Shown: in pieces, positions 11,716 through 22,757 of the stretch
Layout of the letters: each line of letters opens with the position of its first letter
Position numbering within the stretch: the stretch's first letter is position 1
Assembly: GCA_021432605.1 (NCBI GenBank)
Contig: MU271165.1
Coordinates: 115,643-179,642 of the forward strand
Direction of reading: 5' to 3'
Source: Coniochaeta sp. PMI_546
Lineage: Eukaryota > Ascomycota > Sordariomycetes > Coniochaetales > Coniochaetaceae
DNA length: 64,000 nucleotides
Notes under the pieces: model-generated
Database searches by the model: none
The model's input: the letters and a program-made list of their open reading frames with translations, nothing else
What the model was told of the DNA's origin: nothing
Position numbers and translations under genes: made by a program

Positions 11716-13591
11716 TCAAGGCGCAAACACAAAGTCCATGGTGGTAGACGAGCGGCGCCTTCCGCCTTGCTGATCGTGCCTGCCTGGTAAGAATGGCTGC
11801 GAGAAACCGGCCACCGGACTCTCGCCTCCCATGCGACAGTCCGATCCCGGCGACGAGTTCCTCCTGGGGCGGTGCTGCTTGTCGACGCCCGGATTTGCTG
11901 TTGTTTTGAGGGCATAGTGCTGTGTGGCGTTGTGCTGTACGACGTTGTCTATCCGGCCGCCGTGGTCGTCCTTCGCGCCGAGAAACTGGTTGAGAGAGGA
12001 AGCCCCTCCCAGAGACTGATAGCCTGAGTAGAGCTCGAGGGGATTGTAGCCTAACGACTGCATCCCGGACTGATCGGGAAAGCCGATGGAAGTTGCTGAG
12101 TTCGAAGAACCCATGTTAAACCCCGAGGGCGAGTTGTATGATGGCAGTCCCTGTAGCGGAGGGGCGTTTGTGGCGAACATATTCATCATCGACGAGGAGG
12201 CAACATTGGGCATGTTTTGGCCGGACATAGGCTGAGGCGAGCGCAGGGAAGATGGTATTGGGGGAACTGGTGGGGGAGAACGCATCGACGAGACTGGCAT
12301 CAGCGATGCATGTTGGGGTTGCGGGGAGCGCAGCACGTTGATGCGGCTTTTGGGTTGGCTGCCCGTTATACGTCCACTGGGGCGCGGTGTGCTCGGTTTC
12401 CCGCTGCTTCTCCGGAAATTCAGAAGACCGCCCTTGGAGAAGCGGGCGTCGTGACGAGGATCGTGGGATGGCGAAACGATCTTGCAAGTGTTGAGCACCG
12501 GTGCATTGAATTGAATAGGTGGCATCGCATGGGCCGGATGCCCTGACCCTAGGAGCACGGCGTACCTGCAGAGCAGCGTCGCATCGTTGATGTGTCGGGT
12601 CTCGAGCATCTTGCGCAACATGCTGCTGCTTTGAGGCTGCCACATGAGCTCATCGAGTGGTCCCTTGTCGCAATCCTTCCATGCGTGCCGGACCAGCTCC
12701 TGGTTCAGCAGGTTCCGCATCCGCCGCGCATAGGACCATCTCCCGCAGGCAGTGCTGACCACATGCCCCAGGACATGTTCAAAGTAGTGGTTCATGACCT
12801 TCGGGCCATGGTCGTCCGTCTTAGCCTCGAAGACCTCGCGACACGTCTCGAAGCCACAGGCCCAGACGACCTGCTGACATAGGTTGACCTTGGCGTCGGG
12901 ATCCTTTACCCCTCCGTGATCTTTCTTGACGTGGGCGTCGTAAGCTGTGTGGAAGTCGAAGGTCAGGTTGCAGCTACCGCCCAGCTTGCATGTCCACTGC
13001 GCGTTGGATGCGTGAATCTTGTTAAAGTGCCGTTTTAGATCCGGCTTTCGACCGATCCACTGGCCAATACCGTACTCGGTGCAGAACGGGCACTGCAATT
13101 TTGTGCGCGATCCATCTCCTGATCCATCGGGGTCCAGCTCTGCCAAAGTGGTAGCGTCGGGTAGCGGTGGCACGTCGGGGGTCAAGGCCTCACCCGGAGT
13201 AGAGGTCCGCGAAGTGACTGAAGCATTGCTGCTCCGGACGGGCAGGCCGGGGACGTGTTGCTGCCAGGAAGACATGCTTCCAGGATGGCTTCTAAGTGAG
13301 GATGTGTCCGTGTATAACGAGACACCAGATGAGGTGGTTCGGGATATTGTGGTTGCAGCGCTAGATATGATGGATGCTCTTGATGATGATGATATGGACG
13401 GCTCGTAGACTGCGCAGACGGCTGGTATCAGGACCCTCGATATACTTGGAGGCACAGACAGCGATAATTAACATGCACTTACGCGATCTCCCGGCCATCT
13501 GAACCATGTTTTCGAATTGTTGGAAGCCATATCTCTGAAGAAGCTCACGAATCACGTCCAGATCGGACTCAAACTCGTCGTCTCGATTCAT
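11716..13591 (-). CDS. C2H2-like zinc-finger protein, uncharacterised
   Basis: The protein has 600 residues from two exons, 13591-13483 and 13409-11716, joined in phase within a Leu codon. The first exon gives MNRDDEFESDLDVIRELLQR and on to MAGRS, a short acidic helical N terminus. A Ser/Thr-rich stretch follows, then a cluster of Cys/His motifs at about residues 150-260: CPFCTEYG...HFNKIH, CKLGGSC...HVKKDH, and CGFETC with later histidines. These look like non-canonical C2H2 fingers. The second half is Ser/Pro/Asn-rich and disordered. A nuclear, DNA- or RNA-binding role is inferred only from the fingers. It resembles in style the protein encoded at 20526-22757, though that may reflect shared low complexity rather than homology. 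Confidence 0.78.
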
Positions 13592-16500
13592 GGTGATACG
13601 GCTCTAACGCACAGAGCCTTGTGGTACGAGGTTAGCAGTCGGCGAAGCTCATAAGGTCGGTTTTGTGGAAGAGTTGCTGAAGAAATAACAACAGCTCGTC
13701 GCCCAGAAACCGCCAAAAGTGGCGATCAGAGAGATTGAGTATGCAACATGAGATGATGGTGGGATAACAAAGTCAAGCGGTCGAGAGAAAACGGGCGATA
13801 ACGTCTGTGAATCCGGCTGTGATTAATGACACCGAGATAGCGGACGCGCTGCAAGCCCCATGTCATATAAGGCTATAGTGCGACTCGGGTTCAGGGATGA
13901 TTTGGGACTGGGCCAGGCCAGAGACGACAGTCAACCCGCGCTGAACAAAACAAAATTTCACTGTGGTCATTGCGAGAGCTCAGACTTGAGCTCCATCCCA
14001 GGTGAGGCTACTCGCAGTACTCGCAGCAACAGGAGAGGCTGCGGGTGGGAGGTGTGCGGTCTTTATCGACATCGGCAGTGCTGGGCCGCTGGCAGTGCAG
14101 CGCAAGTGGTGTGTGTGAGTTCCGCGTGTCCCGCCCCTGGATTCTGAAGCCGCCTCCCTCTCCCAGTTGGGCTGAGGGTGTGGGAGCGTGGGAGGCCGAA
14201 AAAGGTCCTAGAAGACGTCTAGAAGGAATCATGTTCCCACCAGTTTCACTACACGACCCCTGCTTTCTCACCTGCTTTCGCAATTTCCCAGCGAGCGTGC
14301 CATGCAACCACTCACAACCCTCGGGGCGATAGCCAGCTAGCGCGGTGAATCTGACATGGACAGGCTGGGGTATAGCTCCTTGGCACGGGATGATGGATGG
14401 TCAGGATGGTGCAGCACATCGTGGTCAATCAGCACTGCCCGTTCACAATTGTTCGGTGGTCCCGGCCACACGTTCCGAGGTTGGGAAAATTAACAGAGCC
14501 TCCTCCGGTTACCATCTTGAATCGTAGGCATGAAAAGCTGTTGAATTAATTGCTCATGGCATTGTCTGGCTTTCTTTCATTTGGAATCCAGGACAATAGA
14601 GTTTCGCGACTGGCAAAGAAAGACTGGGACTCGGACAGTCGGACTTGACAAATTGTTAAGTACCAGCTGTGACTAACCTTATCAGGTGCTAAGATAAGTC
14701 TAACCAGACATCACCACTCGTACCGAAGTACCGCAGGTACAGCGCAGAATGTACACGTATAGTTACCTGCCTGACCCAGTCACCAACCTGGAAGTTAAGG
14801 TACCAACAACCAAACACAACGTCGCCTTAGTGTAGCACGGTGGAAGTCTCCGATGCTCCTCCTCTTCCTAGTTCCTGCCTTTTGGAAAACTGCGCCCCAG
14901 ACGAAATCACGGCGCAGTGATTGGACAAGCACCACCCAAACACCGCAAAATGGTGTCTTCCGTCATACGTAAGCGCGCGAAGTGTCGACTGCGTTGTGTG
15001 CCCAGATATGGCTCTTGCGTAAACGCTAATGCAGGCACACACCATCAATTCATCGCATCTATCTCACCCTCGCCCTCACCCTGAACCTCAAACCCAGCCT
15101 TCAACAAAGGGGTCTGCAGCCGACACGCATGCCCACATGCCTTGCAACGGTGCACGTGTGCCCTAACTCCGAGCTGTCTGGCGCATCAAGCATATAACCG
15201 TCCCGGAGATCATAAATCATGGCGTATGTCCGCAGAGACCTCCTTCCCCACCGAGACTTGGGTGCCCTATAATAAACGTAATGGATAGTTAGGCATGCTC
15301 ATCACGGTACGAACAAGACAGTGAGAACTCGAGGCGGACTGTCAAGGTGATCTGGAGAGTGCTTTCATCCCACGGTTCTTCGCCCTTGTTCTGGACATGA
15401 GCTCACAGAAGAGAAAAAAGTAAGTGTCGGAGAGCACTTCCGACATGCAACTCAGGGCCGTCACCACTGTCAATCCCACTGTGGCAACCGCTATGGCAAC
15501 CCGGACTTTGGGCTGTTTGGTTTAGCCATACACCTGCTCATTTCATCGAGCGAGGGTCTTTTCTATTTCCACTCAGTTCGGTCTTACTTCCACAGGTAGC
15601 CATATCTTGCTTCGCAGCTCATCCTACCCGACGGAACATCGGGCTTGTCGCCGCCTTCTCTGCCAGTCGTCCCCCTCACCATGCCCACTTCTTCAGGAGA
15701 TGATAACTGTTAACTACAGGAGTCACTCTCTAGTGAGTTCATGCGTCACCTCTCCAACGCAGCTTGAAAAGCGCAACCATTCCACTAGTACCTATCTGGT
15801 CTCTTCCGGCGGCTGGCTAAGCGTCTCCTGTTACTTGTTCAACTCCATCGATCGTTCAACGACATCCTTCGAACTCCTTGCTGCAGTTCCACGCCCAGGT
15901 CATCCATTCGGTACAAGGTACCCCGTGTAGTCGGCCGAGATCGATATTTTGCTCCACTTGTGGGCTGGCTGTCATCATACGCACCTCATCCGCACCTCAT
16001 ACGCGACTCAGTCGATACCAGGCCCTAGTTGCCAGAAGTCATCCACATTAACATCGCTGGCTGAGCAGAGCGAGACCCTGTTCTATGTAACATTACATAC
16101 CTTATGGATTCGACGATACGGAATGTTCCGGATCTATTCCTCCACTTTGCTCGTTGAAGCAATAATATCCCCTTTGACGAGGGCCATTGGGCTTACGAAC
16201 AGCCGTGGCGATACGTACGGACTGAACAGCATAGACTTCAGAGTCCGAGCTGTGTTTACCAAGTGACTCATTTCTCTCCAGATGTTCAGTCTCGTTTTCT
16301 CCCTTGCAGGCCAAGGCTCTTGTGCCTTGCATAGTGTGCACGTCTTGGGCCTGGGAACCGTGACCTTCAAGAAAATATTCCCAGTCTCAATGCTCCTCAT
16401 TCTTCTCCGTCCCGTCCTGAGCCACTCTAATAGCTCTTGCTCTCAATGAGGCGCAGCCAGACGGTTCTCTTGAACCGTCCAAGACTCTCGTGCAAGGTAA

Positions 16501-18418
16501 CGATGTTCGTATCAGTTCTGGCGGTCCAGTTGGCGGACACCGATCACTAGACTTGCAACCGTCAGACATAAGCCCATCAATAGGTCGAAGTTCCTCCCCT
16601 TGGCTCATTGAAATTGGTTCTCACCGAAACCCGGAGAGTCGTAGCGTTCCCGCGTCTTGGTATGGTGTGTGTGGCTCTTCAGTATCGACTAGGCCGAGTC
16701 TTTTGTCACCAGTAAGAGAAACCATGGCCGACTCTGCTGTAACGACTGTTCATCCCGCTGCTTGGGGAGGTGTAACATTCCATTTGGGCGTCAAGCGTGA
16801 CATCGAGCGTCAGAAGAGTATGGCTGAATGCTCTTCCTGAGAGTCCAAGTTTCAAGATTCTTTGAATTACTATTCATATCGTAGCGGTATCCTTGGTAAG
16901 TATGTCAAGGATAAGGCCATAATTTGAAGCAGAAGACCACGACCACTGCCGTGGAAATATACCTTCGTGTACGTCAACCCGTTCAGCTCGACCTTAAGAA
17001 ACAGCTAATGACTGTAAAGTAACTGATGAAGTATCATCATCGGCAAGGCTTTGTTGCAATTTGCTGTGTCCATCAACTAGCAACAGCTTCACGTCTCTGC
17101 TGTATACCCATGAGTTCTTGGTGCGAGACCATGAGATACTCGTATAAGCCAGCCTCGGTCGCTCAGATCACTAATCTGGGGTACGGGGTGATCTGCTTGT
17201 TTTGGGGCTCTTGGCTTGTAAGATCTTGGCTTGCAAGACTGGATGACTTCCGGGAACACTTGGTTGCGTGATTCTTACATTTTGAGCTGGGCAACAGGCT
17301 TACCAACCGAGCACGACTCCTACGGGCGGCTTAACGGGCGGCTCACCACCTAACCTCTCATGATCCTTTCCGCGGAGTGTGGACACGCAAACACGAAGAC
17401 GTGATAGGGAGAAGGCAGATAAGGTAAAGTCCGCATTCAATGTGTTGTGTTGGCTGTGCCCTGCGCAGTGTACGCCCAGCTTGCCTACAAGCGTTCCAGT
17501 AGGCAGCCCAGGACTTCAAGGCAAGCCCGATGATATTGGGATAAAAAGTGGGACTTGGCGAGATTCACCCCAACTGAATATTGGCAATGAGCTAAACCCA
17601 AAATACCTGTTCATAAATTCATTGCATTTCACCTTTGGATGAACGTTCTCAGTGCTGACTTGGTTGGGTGCGAAATCGTCAGTTGGAAACTATAAGGACA
17701 TGAGGGTCAGCTGCTCGATGATGCTTTCCGTGGTCAGAACCTAATAGACGCCGGACCTCGGCTTGAGAGTGACTAGGTCTAGGTGTATCGAAAACTCACA
17801 CCACCATCAGGCAGTCAGACTTTGACTCGGCCGGAAGAGGCAAAGCTATGCGGAATGTGCACTGGAGCAAACTCTGCTCTGCTATGGTCTGTTCGACACT
17901 TGTGTCACTATAGAAAGAAGGTCTATTATATTCTTGTGAAAAGTACTCTCATAGTCTGTCCCACTTATATTGCACTTACTCGGACTGACGGTCGCGAACC
18001 CTTGACTCCTCGCAGCGCTAAACCTCACCGCAGCTACGCAAAAGCACTAACCTGGAAACGAATCAGTGCCCAGAATAAACATTCGTCATACTACTATACC
18101 GCACCAAATCGAGACCATATTAATAATGCGGGGTGCGAGCGAGTCCCGGGCCTTTGGTACATGGGCCCAAGCCGGTTCAATATTGGATAATACTAGACAA
18201 TTCAAGTCGTTGAGAAGATCATATGGCCCTTATATCCTCCCATAGAGGCTCAGTTTAGCCCTGAAAGATCAAGTACTACTATATATAAGCCGCACTTCCA
18301 AGTGCCGAAACCACTACATCTGCCAAAAGAATAAACTTCCGATAGAGTATGAACATAAAATGACAGCTCCCGCCCGCACATCGTATGCCAATCTGGTAAT
18401 GCACTGGCAGGCAGAACA
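13592..18418. other. Long gene-poor interval (4.8 kb)
   Basis: This interval lies between the starts of the C2H2-like gene (-) and the PEBP gene (+). Open frames up to about 117 codons occur on both strands (for example 15607-15930 and 16490-16840, plus strand), but none shows a domain, signal peptide or splice-consistent extension. The stretch 15,540-16,000 is pyrimidine-rich on the plus strand, like transcribed leader DNA. A non-coding transcript or a large control region is possible. I see no transposon remains. Confidence 0.45.
18282..18288 (+). promoter_or_regulatory. TATA box of the PEBP gene
   Basis: The string TATATATAAG lies about 130 bases before the ATG at 18419. That spacing suits a transcription start near 18310-18330 with a leader of roughly 100 bases. 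Confidence 0.5.
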
Positions 18419-18425
18419 ATGTTGA
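18360..18425 (+). promoter_or_regulatory. Upstream ORF overlapping the PEBP start codon
   Basis: An ATG at 18360 opens 21 codons and stops at 18423-18425, out of frame across the main ATG at 18419. If the leader starts at the TATA box, ribosomes meet this ATG first. A still shorter ATG-AAC-ATA-AAA-TGA frame lies at about 18350. Together they could dampen or condition translation. Confidence 0.4.
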
Positions 18426-19112
18426 AGTCATTCGGCGCCGCAGTCTTGCTCTTTGTAGGCCTCGCGCACAGCGAGACGCCTCCAGGGTTTACCCCTGAGG
18501 CCGCCGCTCACTTGGATGTGATTTTTGGATCGAAGGCCGTATCACCTCCTGGTACAAGTCTTACAAAAGCTGGTAGTCATGCTCCGATTCCAGGCCATGG
18601 TCACAATGCTAACATTGCATCTTCAAGACACCCAGAAGCAACCCTCAATCGGCACCTCGGACACGATACTGAACGGAACCTACCTCTGGCTCATGATTGG
18701 TATCCATCACCGCACGGGTATCTACATAGGGCAACGTAATTGCTGATCTCAGTGTTCACATCCAGACCTCGACGTTCCAGCCTCCTTCACGAACCCCTCC
18801 GCCGGCCCTCGACGCACCAACCTCCACGCAATGGTGACAGGCTTCAAAAGCACCGGGCAGAAGACCGACAGCGGGATCAACACCCTTGCAACGACTGCCA
18901 CAGGTCCAGTGAAATACGTTGGACCCGCACCCCCAGCCGAGAATCCACCACACGCGCACCGATACGTCGAGTTGCTGTTTGAGACCAACGCTACCTTTAC
19001 CGTTCCGCAGAGCTATGTACAGCAGACGCTGGGATTCGACCTTCCGGCCTTCATACAGAAGACCGGATTGGCGCCTCCGATCAGGGGTAATTGGTTCAAT
19101 GTTACTGGTTAG
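18419..19112 (+). CDS. Secreted phosphatidylethanolamine-binding (PEBP) family protein
   Basis: This is a 190-residue PEBP/Tfs1-family protein with a signal peptide (MLKSFGAAVLLFVGLAHS). There are three exons, 18419-18572, 18628-18699 and 18766-19112. The small middle exon is set by splice sites and restores LNGTYLWLMIDLDVPASF, the family's anion-pocket strand (DPDxP-like, here DLDVP). PPHAHRYVELLFE carries the second family motif, equivalent to GxHR. Family members bind anionic groups and some inhibit proteases; fungal secreted members are often abundant wall or culture-fluid proteins of unknown role. The C terminus (GNWFNVTG) is close to the usual end. The uORF and TATA box upstream are listed separately. 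Confidence 0.88.
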
Positions 19113-19310
19113 GGCGTCGCGATGTGAAGAGAAGGGGGGAGAAGGAGAGCAGAAAATGAGGACGAATGACACAGCTCGATTGAGTTTGGTATTATACATT
19201 ACTGGGAGCCTCCCGTTTAGCTCGCATTGCAACGACTCCAATAACTGCCCGCAACTCTTTTCAACGCAGACGATTCTTTTGTGTCTCGGCCATGACTTCA
19301 CACCACTCGG

Positions 19311-19607
19311 TCATGGATGAGTTGCTCGAGCATGTTGACTATTCCACTGCTGCAAGTATGCGCTCATGTCCCTTGTGTTTGACCTTATACCCTGAGACAC
19401 CCTTTCGAAGTTCTGGTCTTGTTGGAGGTAGTGCGTAAGGTTGTCCGTGGATGGCAGCTGCTGTAAGCTTGATTCATTGATACGGTCGTGGTTGACTCCG
19501 TTGGAATGCTGCATGCCCTGTTGGAGTGCGCTGCGGGAATATTTCAGAAGATATATAGAGCTGGGAGCTCCTAGGGGTTCTTACATATGCTTGTTTGCAG
19601 AACTCAT
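19311..19607 (-). CDS. Possible small hypothetical protein (80 aa)
   Basis: I do not recognise this protein. Two exons, 19607-19585 and 19530-19311, can be joined through canonical GTAAGA and CGCAG sites to give 80 residues beginning MSSANKHIALQQGMQ. The product is polar, Gln/Asn/Ser-rich, with two possible amphipathic helices (LTHYLQQDQNFERVSQG and MSAYLQQWNSQ) and no Cys. Support is only the splice logic and the steady hydrophilic helical pattern. It ends about 200 bases beyond the stop of the convergent PEBP gene. Confidence 0.35.
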
Positions 19608-20525
19608 CTTCGACTAGTCATACGAGAACAGAAACGAGGAGAAGAGGTGTATGAGCGTTCTATCTGCAGCTTACAGTGATACTCGACAGACTTTGTCGAA
19701 CTGATAGCCCTCACGCCGCTGTTGCGATACACTTTGGTAGAGGACGGGCGAATAGCGCATCATCTTTATACCAGCGCGGGAGTCGCACCATGGAGGAGAA
19801 AGAAACATGCAAGGTTCTGGAATAAATGGCAAGGTCAGCAACACACGTTATGCCAGACCTGAAAACCAACATGTGGCCCCCTTACGGACCTTTATTGAGT
19901 ACGCATGACAACATTAGGTACCCTAGTGAGTATTCCGGACCTTCGTGCTACTATTCTCGTGTCGGTCTGCTGCCTCAGGGACCTAGATTTTCGGGAAGTG
20001 TATGCTCATAGATCTCAGATCCGCTCTTCTAGCACATCGGTTGGCCTTTCAGCCAGCCTCTTACCGATTCTCAGGTAGAAATTTGTGACGCCAAAAGCTC
20101 AACATACGCTTGGAGGACCTTGATTGTCCGGCGTCGGTATCTGGCACCTAGCCAGGACACCAGAGCGTCCCTGCGTCGAATGTCCTCTGGGTATTCTTGT
20201 GGTGCGGGTAAGGTCGAAGCCTCCCGTGTTTCCACGTTGAACACATTCTTGCAGATATGACTCTCGAGGCGGTTTCCTGTCCTGATTACACGTTGAGACC
20301 GGGCTGAAGGAGCAGAATGTAGACTTAGTGGCTCAATTGTGAAGAAGCTCATCATCATGGGTTTTTTCTATGTACATACACTCAGTCAACAATCTCAATT
20401 GCAGCGCGGTTTAACAAGCTCTCCCATGGGCCACACGCCGTTCTCCTCGCAGATAAAAGGGAGTTGTACCCTGAAATACAATGCTGTAATCAATAATTAC
20501 CGCTCGATAAGCGCAGCTTTTCCAA
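19608..20525. other. Intergenic interval
   Basis: This region follows the stop of the C2H2-like gene at 20526 and precedes the possible small gene. A minus-strand open frame at 20071-20358 (95 codons) has a helical look (RRRDALVSWLGARYRRR) but no start context or partner exon that I can defend. Confidence 0.35.
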
Positions 20526-22757
20526 TTAGTAGATATCAGGTCTGTACTTCGGTCCACCTGGCAGTCTCTTCCGGAGCACCTTCTTCTCCCCTCCGCTATG
20601 GGTATGCAATTTCTTCCTTTGATGGTCGCGCAGATTGTCTCGACGGTTGTAACCCTTGATGCACACAGAGCCATCTGGCGAAGAGAAACCACACTCGAAC
20701 CATTCTTGCGTGTCCTCGTGGGTCTTCATGTGCCGTTTGACTAGCTTTCGCCTGTCTATTGATCCGTTGGTGTAGTCGCAGTATGGGCAGCTTTCCTCTT
20801 TAGTTTCAAATTTTGTTGCGCGAATGCGACGCTTGATTGTGGTACCGGGAGGATGCCGTGCATCCGTACGAGACATAGTTGTGACAGGAGAACCTGCCAT
20901 TACTGGATTGACGATGGGGAAGAGATGATCTCGCCGCTCATTACAATCGATGGTGGTGCTCGAGGTCGAACTCCACGAGTATTGTCTGGCCGCCGGTGAT
21001 CCAGTTTTCTGCTGTGGCCTATCCGTATTGTACTGCCGTATCATATTCAACGGCCGCCTGTTGTCACCAGTCTTGTCACGGCCAACGTGGTCTAGCTCAT
21101 CGTGGACATTGTGCACTGCATGTACAGATTCTTGGAAGAAAGCATCCGACAAGAGGGGAGACTGTGGAAAGAGTCAGTAACTTGGACGAAGCTGGAACTC
21201 AAGGATAGAGGCTACATACGTTTACTCCCCCCATGCTACCGATGCTCTGGAAGCTGTCGTCGTAAAGACTGGGTACGAGGGCTGCGAGTGAATTCTGAAT
21301 TACTCGAGAGACGTTATCGCCATCGTGGGGCACAGTCACGAATTCTTCGTTGCTTCCAATTGTCCGTGTATGCTGTGGCGTAAACTCTTTCGCTGGCCAT
21401 TCATACCCCACGGCAGCTTGGGTATTGATAGTCTGAGGTATAGACTTCCGCCGTAAAGAAGTCGACCCGACTTTGGTGATATTGTTTCCGAAGCGACACA
21501 TGGTCGTGTCCGGTAGTGAGCCCTCGAGCTCGCACACGGCCGGCCGCAGGTCGGTAACGTCACCGGCGTGTCCGATATAAGTGTCTATTGATGACCAGGA
21601 CGAGGGTTTTGGCTGTGGCCAGCAGGAAAAGTCCCTGTTCAGTTCGCTGGCGTCTTCCAGCGTCGTCGGCGACTCACATAATACACTATCCGCCAATGGT
21701 GACGATCTTCCAGCCGCATCTGCAGTACTGGCCGGTACCGAGAGTGGTGAGCAATTTTCCGAGCCAACCACACTCAAGCGAGGGGAAGCAGGCGAAACGA
21801 GGGAACCCCGAGGTGGTTGGCTTCGGGTGCGAAAGCTCAGCGAAGAGGCATTGGAGGGCGAAGATGAAGGTACAGCCCGTCCGGATGAAGGGGCGATGAA
21901 GAAGTCAAGACAAGGCGCCGAATGAGCCGGAAGCTCGGCTGGGTAGGCGGGCTCAATGGATGCAAAGTTGGCCCAAGGGCTGGGACTGGCGAGAGGCTGT
22001 AGCTGAGTGCTATGTTGGGGTTGAAAGTACTGATCATATGGAGGAATTGGCGACTGAAGCTCATGCACAGAATTTCCAAAGAGTTCCGAGATTGCGATGG
22101 TCGGTGGAGTTGGAGTGGTCGGCGATGTTGCAGTGGTTGACGTGACCGGTGACACGTTCGTATCTTTCCGTGTGCGCTTTCCCTTGAGCGACCTTCTGAA
22201 GGGGTCCGACAAGGCTCTTTTAACCTTTTTCATCGTGTTACCAAAGATAGAACTCGACTGTGCCCAGGTGTATTTGCAGGACCGGCAATGGGAAACAGGG
22301 AATACCTCGGCCCGGTAACAGTCCCAGCACCAATATAGACCTGTGGCAACTTCGGGGCAACCATGAAGGTGAGCGATCATGCCATGGAAGTCGCTGAAGA
22401 CCTTACGGCACAAAGGCATCGGGCACTCGTTCCTCTGACTGTCATCGAGATGGGAAGCATTTGCCCTGCTGTGCCAGATCCAGTTGACAAGCTTGGCATG
22501 AGAGCAATCCTCGACCAGGTTTTCACGGAGTCTTGTGCCCATACATTAGTAAGACGGTGTAACCAGTTCGTTCGATGGCCTATCACTCACGCGCACGGGA
22601 TTGCCTCCGACGAGTGAGACACAGCATGGTCAACATTGACACGGTTGAATCGGTGCAAAGGAGACTCTGGCGACAGACACAAGGGGTGCGCTGCCTCAAG
22701 GCCGGTCTGTCCCTCTAAGTTGTCCATGGCTCCGAAGCGGGATGTTAGAGGATCCAT
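20526..22757 (-). CDS. Large C2H2-like zinc-finger protein, uncharacterised
   Basis: Three exons, 22757-22591, 22531-21220 and 21161-20526, give 704 residues. An N-terminal Cys/His block at about residues 75-140 includes CPMPLCRKVF..HLHGC and CWDC...CRSCKY. A long Ser/Thr/Pro-rich central region follows, beginning with a basic patch (MKKVKRALSDPFRR...KGKR). At the C terminus come two C2H2-type units: CPYCDYTNGS...HMKTH and ECGF...CIKGYNRRDNLRDHQRKKLH. The tail is basic. This fits a nuclear DNA-binding protein. The intron-1 junction completes an Ala codon (GC|A) and the intron-2 junction lies between codons. The start at 22757 (MDPLTSRFG) is the first ATG after an in-frame stop; 22727 is a possible later one. 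Confidence 0.75.

Noticed and set aside
15607-16840. Series of 100-117 codon plus-strand frames in the long gap
   Set aside because: Composition is Ser/Pro/Arg-rich from pyrimidine-rich DNA. No domains and no way to chain them into one spliced gene.
20071-20358. 95-codon minus-strand frame with a basic helix
   Set aside because: No convincing start, exon partner or promoter, so it was not listed as a gene.
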